From contig NZ_JAMXLR010000055.1 of the NCBI RefSeq assembly GCF_024054565.1, positions 186,001-250,000 on the forward strand: 64,000 nt of DNA, written 5' to 3'. A program made the position numbers and the translations under genes. Shown piece after piece: positions 8,736-17,211 of the stretch (position 1 is the first letter of the stretch; each line of letters starts with the position of its first letter). The notes under the pieces were generated by a model that made no database searches, had not been told where the DNA came from, and saw nothing but the letters and a program-made list of their open reading frames with translations. Source of the DNA: Aeoliella straminimaris (lineage in GTDB: Bacteria > Planctomycetota > Planctomycetia > Pirellulales > Lacipirellulaceae).

Positions 8736-9071
8736 TTAGACGTCGAGTAGCGGGTGACCAACGTACATCTGCAGAATCTGGCTCTGTACCTTGATTGCGC
8801 GAATCAGCACCCAGATCTGCTCCTGTGTGAAGCTCTTCGGATCGCTGTTGGCCAGCTCTTCCAGTTCCTGCGTCATCGCCGCATGCTGGTCGGTGGCCAG
8901 TTGCAATCGCAATCCAGTATCCTTCCAAGCGCGGTGCAGGGTTTCGCAATTGAGCAAGTCGTCGAGCTCGGCGTATTCGTTGGTCAGCAGCAGGCACAGT
9001 CGGGCAACGTCCTGCGGCGAGGCTTCGGGCTGCAGTTCTTCAATGTGTCGAGCGAGGCTGTGGCAGTTCAT
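8736..9071 (-). CDS. Hypothetical helical protein, 111 residues
   Basis: This small, acidic, fully helical soluble protein (MNCHSLARHIEELQPEASPQ at the start) has no recognised domain, Cys pair or membrane segment. I chose the ATG at 9071 because AAGGGCAC sits just before it; a longer form from 9149 would add 26 residues that look non-coding. It stands alone, convergent with mgtE, and has a long empty region upstream. Codon use is like that of its neighbours, which supports a real gene, but no function can be given. Confidence 0.65.
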   Translation of the reverse strand: MNCHSLARHIEELQPEASPQDVARLCLLLTNEYAELDDLLNCETLHRAWKDTGLRLQLATDQHAAMTQELEELANSDPKSFTQEQIWVLIRAIKVQSQILQMYVGHPLLDV

Positions 9072-9594
9072 CGTAGTGCCCTTGGCGGCAGTCGGAGTAG
9101 GCGAGAGCAAGGTTCTGTTTCTTATGTTGGGAGGGTGAGCTTCCTTCAACCTGAATTCATGGTTGGCTGTTGCAGCCAGCGTCTGGCAGGCAGTTTGAAG
9201 TCCCCGCCAGAACGCTCAAACGTAGGTTAGGAACAGCGGGCGTCGAATGTGAAAGAAGTCCACGCAGGGTGCCTTTTGCGCAGAGACGTGGCAATTCGGC
9301 AACATTCTTCGGCAGACCGTGTGGCCGGGTCACTACCAAGGGATGATCGAGTGGCAACACGACCGCATAAAGCCGGGAAAACTCCGTGTATTTCCCGAAA
9401 CACCGGGGCCAACGACCGACACAATCGTCACCAGGAACCGGAGTTTTGTGACGACCGTGGAATAGCGAATTCTCCGTTTATTTGAGCGGTTCGGCCCGGC
9501 ACCCCGGCAAAAAGTTTGTGGACACGTCCCGGACCAGCGGGGACAATATCCGTTGGCGTCTGTCAGCCTTGTTTCTTCCTCCGGAATCACAGCC
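9072..9594. other. Intergenic region, 523 bases, no gene seen
   Basis: The region lies between divergent genes. The only local structure I see is CGGGAAA (9374-9380) with TTTCCCG (9391-9397), a 7-bp stem. No ORF on either strand looks protein-like, and no tRNA or known RNA is recognised. Confidence 0.4.
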
Positions 9595-10272
9595 ATGCCC
9601 AGTTGCCAAGTTTGCGATGCTTATCTAACCCCATTGCAGTACGCCAACCAAGATTGCCCCGTCTGTCGCGAGAAAAGGGACCAAATTGAAGCCGCCACGC
9701 AGGACGAATGGCGGAGTGCTGCGAAAATGGCCAATCTGGCCGAGGCCGGTTATCTGGTCAGTTGCCTGGAGGCCAACGGCATCGATGCGCAGTTGGTAGA
9801 ATCGGAATCATTCAACGCCATTGGTGGCGATTGGTCGCGCACCTACACGCTGCAAGTCCCGGCTCGATGCTTCTCCGACGCGTCGACGATCCTTCGCGAA
9901 GAGTCGGAGCTCATTCTGGGCGAGCAGGTGGAATACGACGCCTTTGGCGAACCTATCGACAACGAGCCGGTCCATCTGGTGTTCTGGAGACCGGTCGCCT
10001 TGATGGCGGTGGCTGGTTTAGCGACACTGTGGCTCAGCCAACGTGTGCCTGCCCCCCACCCCCGGGTGGCCCCCAACCGCAGTGCCGCTGCGTTGGGTGC
10101 AGCGATCGACGCTTTAGGCGAACCGATGGTGATCGAATCCGATCGCGGCCAGGTTCGGCATCGTTTGCGATACGATCGTGCCAACCGGACATTGCAGCTC
10201 GAATCGGACACCAATGGCGACGGGCGACTCGACCGCAGACAACGTTTTGTACTCGAACAGGCGGACCAATAG
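9595..10272 (+). CDS. Zinc-ribbon membrane protein with DUF2007-like domain
   Basis: The 225-residue protein opens with a zinc ribbon (C4-x2-C7 and C21-x2-C24). Residues of about 38-105 (MANLAEAGYLVSCLEANGID to LQVPARCFSDASTILRE) resemble the DUF2007 putative signal-transducing fold. One transmembrane helix follows (PVALMAVAGLATLWLS, about 130-150). The C-terminal 60 residues repeat a short beta pattern ending in DTNGDGRLDRRQRF, which looks like a lone EF-hand-type loop. The ATG at 9595 is chosen because the zinc ribbon begins there. Function is unknown. pdxJ starts 36 bases after the stop codon. Confidence 0.72.
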   Translation: MPSCQVCDAYLTPLQYANQDCPVCREKRDQIEAATQDEWRSAAKMANLAEAGYLVSCLEANGIDAQLVESESFNAIGGDWSRTYTLQVPARCFSDASTILREESELILGEQVEYDAFGEPIDNEPVHLVFWRPVALMAVAGLATLWLSQRVPAPHPRVAPNRSAAALGAAIDALGEPMVIESDRGQVRHRLRYDRANRTLQLESDTNGDGRLDRRQRFVLEQADQ

Positions 10273-10308
10273 TGGTCCGTGCGACCACCGTTAGGAAAGC
10301 CACCGCGA

Positions 10309-11025
10309 ATGTCCCGACTCGGCGTTAATATCGATCACGTTGCCACCGTCCGCGAAGCCCGCAAAACCAATGAACCCGACCCCGTATGGGCAGCCACCCT
10401 GGCCGAACTCGGGGGTGCCGATGGTATCACGCTTCACCTGCGAGAAGACCGCCGCCACATCCAGGACCGCGACGTGCGGATCATGATCGAAACGGTCGCC
10501 GTGCCCACCAATCTGGAGTTGGCCACGGCCGAGGACGTGCTGGCCATTGCCTGCGAACTGCGCCCCTCGCAGGCCACGCTGGTGCCAGAGCGACGGGAAG
10601 AGGTGACCACCGAAGGCGGACTGGACGTGGTGGGCCAGCAGGATAAAGTCGCCGCGGCGGTTGGGCGGCTACAGGACGCGGGCATCGTGGTCAGCCTATT
10701 TCTCGATCCCGATCCCCAACAGATCGAAGCGGGTCTGGCCACCGGCGCCCAGGCCATTGAACTACACACCGGCGCCTACGCTCACGCCTCGGCCAAGGGC
10801 CCGGCCAGCGACCAATTTGCCGAACTCGAGCGGGCCGCCAAACAGATTCGCGACGCCGGCATCCTGCTCAACGCGGGGCACGGGCTCACCTATCGCAATG
10901 TCCGCCCCGTGGCGCAAATCGAGGGCATGTATGAGCTGAATATCGGCCACAGCATCATCGCCCGGGCCATTATGGTCGGCCTGGAACAGGCGGTCCGCGA
11001 CATGAAACGCCTAGTTAGCCAATAG
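10309..11025 (+). CDS. pdxJ: Pyridoxine 5'-phosphate synthase
   Basis: PdxJ condenses 1-deoxyxylulose 5-phosphate with 3-amino-2-oxopropyl phosphate to make pyridoxine 5'-phosphate in the DXP-dependent vitamin B6 pathway. The 238-residue TIM barrel starts with LGVNIDHVATVREARKT and contains DGITLHLREDRRHI, LVPERREEVTTEGG, ELHTGAYA and NAGHGLTYRNV, all PdxJ hallmarks. The length is normal. TAGGAAAG lies before the ATG at 10309. A dapA-type gene follows on the same strand after 82 bases. Confidence 0.96.
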   Translation: MSRLGVNIDHVATVREARKTNEPDPVWAATLAELGGADGITLHLREDRRHIQDRDVRIMIETVAVPTNLELATAEDVLAIACELRPSQATLVPERREEVTTEGGLDVVGQQDKVAAAVGRLQDAGIVVSLFLDPDPQQIEAGLATGAQAIELHTGAYAHASAKGPASDQFAELERAAKQIRDAGILLNAGHGLTYRNVRPVAQIEGMYELNIGHSIIARAIMVGLEQAVRDMKRLVSQ

Positions 11026-11107
11026 CGTCGCCCCCTGGCCGGTGCGCCGGCCAACTCGGTATCATTTACCCGAGTTACTTATCCTCAAGATGAGCGAGAA
11101 TATAGCG

Positions 11108-11995
11108 ATGACGACCAAAGGCGAAGCGTTTGCAGGACTTTCCGTAGCACTGACCACGCCCTTGAAGAATGGCGAGGTGGACTACGAGGTCTTCGGCGAG
11201 CAGATTGAGTTCCAGCTTGCCGCCGGCACCAACTGCTTGTGCCCCGTGGGCACCACGGGCGAGTCGCCCACGTTGAGCCACGAAGTGCACGAGCAGGTGA
11301 TCGCCTTCGTTGTGGAAAAAGCGGCCGGCCGCGCAAAAGTGATGCCGGGCACCGGTAGCAACAGCACCGCCGAAGCGTTGCGGCTCACGAAGTTTGCCGA
11401 AAAGGTTGGCGCCGACGCCGCCCTGCAGGTCGCGCCTTACTACAACAAGCCGACTCAGAAGGGCTTCTACGAGCACTTCAAAGTGCTGGCCGAAGAAACT
11501 GGCATTCCCCAGTGCATCTACAACATCCCAGGCCGCACAGCCAAGAACATCGAGCCCGATACCATCGTTCGCCTGGCCGAACTGGAGAACATCGCCCTGG
11601 TGAAAGAAGCGACCGGTTCGCTCGACCAGGCTTCGCAGGTGATTGCGGCTACGAATCTCACGGTGCTCTCGGGCGACGATAGCCTGACGCTGCCGCTGAT
11701 GGCGGTGGGAGCTCGCGGAGTTGTCTCCGTGGTAGGCAATCTGGTGCCAGGCGATATGCTCCAGCTGGTCGCCGCGGCCAATGCCGGCGACTACGAAAAG
11801 GCCCGCCAGTGGCATTACAAGCTCTTCGGGTTGTGTCGAGACATGCTGGGCTTGGCCACTAACCCCATTCCGGTAAAGTCGGCCATGCAGATGCTAGGCC
11901 GTGACTCCGGCGAAATGCTGCTGCCGATGACGCCGCTGGAAGAGAGCGAAATGGCGTCGCTCCGACAAACGCTGGTTGGCTACGGCCTGCTGTAG
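11108..11995 (+). CDS. dapA: 4-hydroxy-tetrahydrodipicolinate synthase
   Basis: DapA condenses pyruvate with aspartate semialdehyde at the entry to lysine and diaminopimelate synthesis. The barrel shows the family landmarks GTTGESPTLSHEVH, the tyrosine region YYNKPTQKGFYEHF, YNIPGRTAKN and the Schiff-base lysine in IALVKEATGS. The form from 11108 (MTTKGEAFAGLSVALTTPL) is 295 residues, as usual for DapA. An in-frame ATG at 11090 would add six residues. The gene ends 13 bases before the convergent RFAP synthase gene. A relative acting on another 2-keto acid cannot be excluded. Confidence 0.92.
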   Translation: MTTKGEAFAGLSVALTTPLKNGEVDYEVFGEQIEFQLAAGTNCLCPVGTTGESPTLSHEVHEQVIAFVVEKAAGRAKVMPGTGSNSTAEALRLTKFAEKVGADAALQVAPYYNKPTQKGFYEHFKVLAEETGIPQCIYNIPGRTAKNIEPDTIVRLAELENIALVKEATGSLDQASQVIAATNLTVLSGDDSLTLPLMAVGARGVVSVVGNLVPGDMLQLVAAANAGDYEKARQWHYKLFGLCRDMLGLATNPIPVKSAMQMLGRDSGEMLLPMTPLEESEMASLRQTLVGYGLL

Positions 11996-12008
11996 TCGCA
12001 GTGGCTCG

Positions 12009-12983
12009 CTACGGTTCGCGATGCAGCTTGGCGCCGTCGTTCTTGGCGGCAGCCATCGCAATCGTGTACCCGCCGTTCGGAAGTTGCGCGAGCAACTTTG
12101 CACGCAACTCCGTGGCTTGATCTTCATGGCGAGCCATCGCAAACACCGTGGGTCCCCAGGAACTCTGTCCCACGCCTTCGGCCCCCAGCGAACGGAGCAG
12201 CTCGACCACACGCGTGACCTCGGCATTGGCGTACGGGCCACCCTGCACGGCGGCGAAGCAAAGCCCCGCGGTATGGCCATACATGTACACGCCGCGGGCA
12301 AAGTTGTCGAAGTCGGCCGCTTGGCAGGAAGGTACGATCGTCTGGGTCGCCAGTCGCTGCAATTGGCGAGTGGTTTCCACCGGCACCGGGGGCAAATTGG
12401 CAAAGGCGGATAGCTCGGCCTCGCCAGCGATGCCGCCGACAGCATTGGGCATCACCAACAGGACGCGCCACTCGCGTGGCACCGCTACGCGCTCGCCGAG
12501 CGTGCCTACCGCTTCTTCACGGCCTTTGCCGGCATCGACCAACAGTCCGCCGCACTCGAATCCATGGGTACCAATCGCCGAGCGCAGTCCTCGGCCCGCC
12601 ACCATGGCTAGCTGCTGCGGGCTTGAGCTCCGCTTTCCCAGGAAGTCTGCCAACCCGCGAGCCACAGCCAGGCTGATTTGCGTGCCGAGCCCAAACCCTG
12701 CATGCTGTGGTGGGTGCTCGAGCACCTCGACACGCACGGGCGGCAAGCAAGGCAGGTTCCAACGCTTGGCGCAACGCTCGGCCACCGCCTGCACCCGGCT
12801 CGTCAATTTGCCAATCGCTTCGAAACGTTCTTCCGGGGTGAACCGAACCAGCAGTCGCGGCCGGTCGATCATCATGCCGACACCACCAAATTGCCGCGTG
12901 TGCATCTCGCCCCACGCCCACAGGCCAAAATGAAGCCGGGCCCCGCACTCGATGGTTAGTGAGCCGTTCGCAGCCGCCACCAC
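12009..12983 (-). CDS. Beta-ribofuranosylaminobenzene 5'-phosphate synthase (RFAP synthase)
   Basis: RFAP synthase joins p-aminobenzoate to PRPP with loss of CO2, the committed step of tetrahydromethanopterin synthesis in archaea, methylotrophs and planctomycetes. The 324-residue protein has the GHMP-kinase-like fold: ECGARLHFGLWAWGEMHTRQ at the start, then GGVGMMIDRPRL, and the glycine loop HAGFGLGTQISLAVARG. It starts with GTG at 12983, immediately after the stop codon of the DUF447 gene, and is the last gene of the six-gene operon. Its substrate is supplied by the PabA/PabB genes of the same operon. Confidence 0.9.
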   Translation of the reverse strand: MVAAANGSLTIECGARLHFGLWAWGEMHTRQFGGVGMMIDRPRLLVRFTPEERFEAIGKLTSRVQAVAERCAKRWNLPCLPPVRVEVLEHPPQHAGFGLGTQISLAVARGLADFLGKRSSSPQQLAMVAGRGLRSAIGTHGFECGGLLVDAGKGREEAVGTLGERVAVPREWRVLLVMPNAVGGIAGEAELSAFANLPPVPVETTRQLQRLATQTIVPSCQAADFDNFARGVYMYGHTAGLCFAAVQGGPYANAEVTRVVELLRSLGAEGVGQSSWGPTVFAMARHEDQATELRAKLLAQLPNGGYTIAMAAAKNDGAKLHREP

Positions 12984-13595
12984 TTACTCCATCATGGTCC
13001 GCGTGTCTTGTTCCCCCAGGCGATCGCTCAAGTACTGTTGCAGTTCAGCGAATGCTTGCCGTTCGTTGGGTCCGGCTGTTTTGTCGACGATCGTGGCGTA
13101 CTGCTCGAAATGATCGAGAACGGTTTCGACGGAAATCAGGTGCAACCTCGAAGCCAGAATAGCGGCTTCGATCACCGCGTGCCGGGCTCGATTGAAACCG
13201 AAGAAATCGCGCACCCGGCCTTCGTCCTTCACCCGGCAGATCATCTCGGTACGGTCCCGCGTCTCGTCTTGTTTTTCCACCTCGAAGGCATACCAGCGGA
13301 CGCAGTCGGCCAGTCGTTGTGGGTAGCCTTCCGGGCCGAACTCCATGGGGGGAGCTTCGAACAGCCTTCCAACCGCTGCCCGGGCCATAAGCAGCACGTC
13401 GTCGGTAACGTGCAGAATGCCCCTGCGGGTTCGACAGAGGTTCTTGAAGGTCATTGAAGTCTGGTACGGACGGAGCAACAGACCGGTAACCGGCCAGTCC
13501 ACGCGTGGCCCCATCGCGGCGACGTGCGTCGAGCCATCGTCGTTGAGCGTGGTCACGATCCCTTCGAGCAATGCACAGTTGTGAAAGTTGGTCAT
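12984..13595 (-). CDS. DUF447 domain-containing protein
   Basis: The 203-residue protein matches DUF447 by its start (LLEGIVTTLNDDGSTHVAAM) and the segment LLLRPYQTSMTFKNL, which suggests a split-barrel flavin-binding fold like that of pyridoxamine-phosphate-oxidase relatives. DUF447 genes occur beside tetrahydromethanopterin genes in archaea and planctomycetes, so a part in making or modifying that cofactor is likely, though no reaction is known to me. I prefer the ATG at 13595 over a GTG at 13604. It abuts the RFAP synthase gene with no spacer. Confidence 0.85.
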   Translation of the reverse strand: MTNFHNCALLEGIVTTLNDDGSTHVAAMGPRVDWPVTGLLLRPYQTSMTFKNLCRTRRGILHVTDDVLLMARAAVGRLFEAPPMEFGPEGYPQRLADCVRWYAFEVEKQDETRDRTEMICRVKDEGRVRDFFGFNRARHAVIEAAILASRLHLISVETVLDHFEQYATIVDKTAGPNERQAFAELQQYLSDRLGEQDTRTMME

Positions 13596-13634
13596 CCGAG
13601 CCACCGGTCATCTGGGGGGAAAGTTTGGTGTGAA

Positions 13635-14294
13635 TTAAAAGGTGACAGGTCGCGTGGGCATGGTCCGCGCTGCGGCCGGTGCTACTAGTTCGGTTGCCAT
13701 AGCAGGCGTTGGGTTGGGCTCGACGCCCGCCATACGGAGAAAATTGCCAAGCAGAGCGTAGCCATGTTCGGTGAGTACCGATTCGGGGTGAAATTGCACG
13801 CCAACCACCGGCAATTCGCGGTGCACGACTGCCATCAACGTGTCGCCTTCGAGTGTCCAGGCCGTCGGTAGCAGTTGCTGGGGGAGCGATGCCTCGTCGA
13901 CCACCAGCGAATGATATCGCCCCACCGTAAGGGGCGATGGCACACCCGCAAATAGGCCTTGGCCGTGATGCGTAATCACGGACGCCCGTCCGTGCCAGGG
14001 ACGTTCGCCCCGCACCACGCGGCCTCCCAGGGCCTGGGCAATTGTCTGGTGTCCGAGGCACACCCCCAGCATCGGCAGCTCAGTATGGAGCTGCCGAACC
14101 AACTCCAGCGACACACCCGCGGTGTCGGGCGTGCAAGGTCCCGGCGAAAGCACAACAGCCTGGGGACGCATTTGACGTACTTCCTCGACCGTGACCTGGT
14201 CGTTGCGCACCACCTGCGTCTGGCTGCCTAGCCGCTGGAGGTAGCGGGCCAGGTTGTGCACAAAGCTGTCGTAGTTGTCGATAACCAGAATCAT
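13635..14294 (-). CDS. pabA: Aminodeoxychorismate synthase, glutamine amidotransferase component
   Basis: This class I glutamine amidotransferase has 219 residues: LVIDNYDSFVHNLARYL at the start, nucleophile Cys in MLGVCLGHQTIAQALGG, and the His-Glu pair in VQFHPESVL. It would supply ammonia to the chorismate enzyme encoded just upstream. PabA and TrpG are alike in sequence, and one protein often serves both pathways. I call PabA because the partner has the PabB signature and the operon ends in a p-aminobenzoate-using enzyme. The tail of about 25 residues after the core is proline- and alanine-rich. Confidence 0.88.
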   Translation of the reverse strand: MILVIDNYDSFVHNLARYLQRLGSQTQVVRNDQVTVEEVRQMRPQAVVLSPGPCTPDTAGVSLELVRQLHTELPMLGVCLGHQTIAQALGGRVVRGERPWHGRASVITHHGQGLFAGVPSPLTVGRYHSLVVDEASLPQQLLPTAWTLEGDTLMAVVHRELPVVGVQFHPESVLTEHGYALLGNFLRMAGVEPNPTPAMATELVAPAAARTMPTRPVTF

Positions 14295-14303
14295 GGGTGC
14301 ACT

Positions 14304-15743
14304 TCAATCTCGAGCCCGCAGCATGCCGTGGGCTTTATGCCAGGTTTCTTCGTATTCGCGCCGTGGATCACTATCGGCGACGATTCCTCCCCCCGCGGGC
14401 ACCTGCCACCACCCGCGTCCCGCGGTAATAGTGCGGATCAGCAGGTTGCTGTCCATGGTGCCGTCGAAACCAATATACGCGAGCGAGCCGCAATACGCAC
14501 CGCGGGCTGTTGGCTCCAGTTCGGCGATGATCTCCATGGCTCGCACCTTGGGCGCACCGGTAATCGAACCACCAGGAAACGTTGCTCGCAGCAGATCTAT
14601 CGGTGTTTTGCCGCCCTGCAGTTGACCTTCGACCGCGGAGACCAGGTGCTGCACGTAGGCGTACGACTCGAGCCCACAGAGTTGGGTTACCCGCACGGTT
14701 TCGGGCTGGCAGACGCGCGACAGATCGTTCCGCAACAGGTCGACGATCATCACGTTCTCTGCCCGATCCTTCTCGCTTTGCGACAGTTCGTCCCCCGCGA
14801 ACAAATCCGCTTCGGGCTGCGAGGTCCGGGGTCGGGTGCCCTTAATGGGCCGAGTCTCCACGTGATCGCCTGCTAAACGCAGGAAACGCTCGGGCGATGC
14901 GCTGGCGATTTGATACTCGCCCAGGTCTAGAAAACCGGCGAACGTTGCCGCATTGCGTTGGCGAAGCCGCTCGTACAGGTCGAAAGAACTACCAACGGCC
15001 GGAAGCAACAGTCGCTGCGAAAGATTCACCTGAAAGATGTCGCCCGCGTGAATGTATTCGACCGCTCGGGCGACTGCTGCGAGATACCCGTCGCGGGAGA
15101 AATCGCTGGTGAGTCCCTCGCCGACGTCGAACTGGGGGGCGAGCGTCGAAGAAAAAATCGGCTCGCCGGGAGGCGGGGCAACTTTCTCCACGGGGGAGAG
15201 GATTTGCCGGTAGAACTCTTCGCAACGTTCAACCGCCCGCTGGCGGCGTCGCTTCGGATCGGTTTCGGGGAAGCCCTGCGAGATGAGCCACCCGCTGCCG
15301 GCTTCGTGATCGAAGGCCACCACCAGGTCGTACAGTCCCATGGCGAGCGCGGGCACCTGGAACTCATCGTGCTGCGGGCGGGGCACTCGTTCCAGGCTGT
15401 GGCACAGCTCGTAGCCCAGTAGACCGGCGGCGCCGCCCTGGAAGGGGGGCAGACCATCGACAGTAGGCGTGGAGTATTTTTGCCACGCGGTCTCCAGCTT
15501 CGCCAAGGCGTCCGAGCCATCGGCCGGTGCGGTCAGCCACTCGAAAGGGTCGGCCGCTACGAATGAATAACGCCCCAATTGGGCATGGGACATCGCACTG
15601 TCGAACAACACCACGTGCGGAAGTGTTCGCAGTGCTCGAAATACATCCAGTGCGGTGATTTCCACGGGTAGCGGACGCACCACCGGCAGTCCATGCTCGG
15701 GCAGACGGTATATCGCATCGGACTCGGAACTGTTGCTGGTCAT
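14304..15743 (-). CDS. pabB: Aminodeoxychorismate synthase component I
   Basis: The 479-residue chorismate-binding enzyme adds ammonia to chorismate to give 4-amino-4-deoxychorismate on the way to p-aminobenzoate. The motif ETRPIKGTRPR carries the lysine that acts as nucleophile in PabB; anthranilate synthase TrpE has PIAGT there. Other landmarks are AGDIFQVNLSQRLLL, SEKDRAENVMIVDLLRNDL and GSITGAPKVRAMEIIAELE. The start overlaps the stop of the upstream gene by 4 bases (ATGA), and pabA follows after 9 bases. No PabC lyase is seen in the window, so release of p-aminobenzoate must rely on a gene elsewhere. Confidence 0.92.
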   Translation of the reverse strand: MTSNSSESDAIYRLPEHGLPVVRPLPVEITALDVFRALRTLPHVVLFDSAMSHAQLGRYSFVAADPFEWLTAPADGSDALAKLETAWQKYSTPTVDGLPPFQGGAAGLLGYELCHSLERVPRPQHDEFQVPALAMGLYDLVVAFDHEAGSGWLISQGFPETDPKRRRQRAVERCEEFYRQILSPVEKVAPPPGEPIFSSTLAPQFDVGEGLTSDFSRDGYLAAVARAVEYIHAGDIFQVNLSQRLLLPAVGSSFDLYERLRQRNAATFAGFLDLGEYQIASASPERFLRLAGDHVETRPIKGTRPRTSQPEADLFAGDELSQSEKDRAENVMIVDLLRNDLSRVCQPETVRVTQLCGLESYAYVQHLVSAVEGQLQGGKTPIDLLRATFPGGSITGAPKVRAMEIIAELEPTARGAYCGSLAYIGFDGTMDSNLLIRTITAGRGWWQVPAGGGIVADSDPRREYEETWHKAHGMLRARD

Positions 15744-17158
15744 ACGTCGTTCGACTTCTTCGCGGGACGGGTCTTCAAATAGTGACGTTGCTCTTCGCGG
15801 GTGAGGTGCCCCCAGTCCAACGCCTCATCCTGCTGGTATTGTTTGTCGAGCGTGATAGCGGTGAGCGCCTTATGCATTTCGTACCCCAAGTAGAAAGCAT
15901 GGCTGGCGTCGAGGTTCGCCGGCAGCGAGCCATCAGGACCGCTGACCATCAACTGCTTCATCAGCACGAAGGGATCGGCGTTGGCCAGGTGTAGATCGCT
16001 GGCAACCAGATGCACCAGGCCATCTTGGACGAAGATGCGGTAGTTGTTGTCTTTAATGTGCTGGGCAAGCCGGTCGAGCTCCTCCACGGTGGGCTCCGCC
16101 ACCCGCTCGCCGCGTAAGGTGAGCAACCGCCGCTCAATGTGCTTGGGCAGCACGCCTTGGGTGACCGCATGGTGAACCATCCGCCGCGCGATATCGCATT
16201 CGCGAACGCTCGAGCGAGCCCAGTTGATCACCTCGGTGGTCAGCACGCTGCGAATGCCCAATTCCTGGCAAATGGCCAGCAGCAGCACGTTTACCCCCGC
16301 CGAGTCGACGTCGGTCAGCTCCGTAAGGTTGCCAATGCCCATCATCATCTCGGCGTCGGGGTAACGATCGCGCGTCGCAAAGTAACGCTGCAAACTTGCG
16401 GCAAAGCCGAACCCGATGGGCTCCAGGATGGGATCGATCCGGAGCGGCACGCCCCGCGAGGCCAGAAAGTCCACCGTTTGATCCAGGCCCGCGAGCGTCT
16501 TGGGATCGTCCGGCACGGCGACCACGGTCGCCCCCCAATCGACGGCCGCCTCACGGTTGCTGGAATTCACCGACAGTACCAATTCGGCCCCCGCGGCCAC
16601 GGCTGGCGCGATTTCGCGTGGGTCGAGGCTGTCGATCGACACCCGCAGACCCAAGTCCTTCACTGCTCGAACCACGTCAGCCACACCGCCCCAAGGCCCC
16701 TCAGGGTCGCAGCCCAAATCGATCACGTCAGCGCCATCCTCGGCGTACCGCCTGGCGATCGTGAGGATCTCTTCGAGCGTCAGCCGTGGGCAGTTATTGA
16801 TCTCGGCCAGGATCTCGATGCCGTGCGCACCGTAATCATCCGGCTGGGGGCGTTGCCCGAAGTGCTGGGGGAGCTGCCGCAGATCGCGGGGGCCGAACTC
16901 GATGCGGCGGTCGCCAGCAAGCTCGGCGAGTGGAGTCGTATCCCCCTGGCAGTATCCGGGCAGCAACAAGCTTGTTGCCTGTGGCTCGATCGAAAGCTTG
17001 CCGGCAATCCACTTGGGAGTCATGAGTGCCGCCACGGTAATAGGTAGTACACTGATCGTGTACTCGAACCCCACCTGCGGCGCGAGCGTCTCCACCATGG
17101 CACGGAGCGAATGCTCGGCAAGTCGACCGGTGACGAATTGAATATGATCGCGTGACAA
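15740..17158 (-). CDS. Dihydropteroate synthase-like protein (DUF6513 plus pterin-binding barrel)
   Basis: The 472-residue protein begins with a DUF6513-type region (HIQFVTGRLAEHSLRAMVET, then VLPITVAALMTPKWI). A pterin-binding TIM barrel follows from about residue 135 (EILAEINNCPRLTLEEI, DGADVIDLGCDPEG, RVSIDSLDPREI), related to dihydropteroate synthase. It is likely to couple a pterin to the ribofuranosylaminobenzene intermediate or otherwise act in tetrahydromethanopterin synthesis. The conserved N-terminal motif is only complete with the TTG at 17158; the first in-frame ATG (17098) would cut it off. The open frame continues upstream, but there it runs antisense-like through the SDR gene. 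Confidence 0.85.
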   Translation of the reverse strand: MSRDHIQFVTGRLAEHSLRAMVETLAPQVGFEYTISVLPITVAALMTPKWIAGKLSIEPQATSLLLPGYCQGDTTPLAELAGDRRIEFGPRDLRQLPQHFGQRPQPDDYGAHGIEILAEINNCPRLTLEEILTIARRYAEDGADVIDLGCDPEGPWGGVADVVRAVKDLGLRVSIDSLDPREIAPAVAAGAELVLSVNSSNREAAVDWGATVVAVPDDPKTLAGLDQTVDFLASRGVPLRIDPILEPIGFGFAASLQRYFATRDRYPDAEMMMGIGNLTELTDVDSAGVNVLLLAICQELGIRSVLTTEVINWARSSVRECDIARRMVHHAVTQGVLPKHIERRLLTLRGERVAEPTVEELDRLAQHIKDNNYRIFVQDGLVHLVASDLHLANADPFVLMKQLMVSGPDGSLPANLDASHAFYLGYEMHKALTAITLDKQYQQDEALDWGHLTREEQRHYLKTRPAKKSNDV

Positions 17159-17211
17159 AGTACCCAGTCGCGAAGAGAGATCGATTCCACGAAATGCACA
17201 AGGCCGACGAG

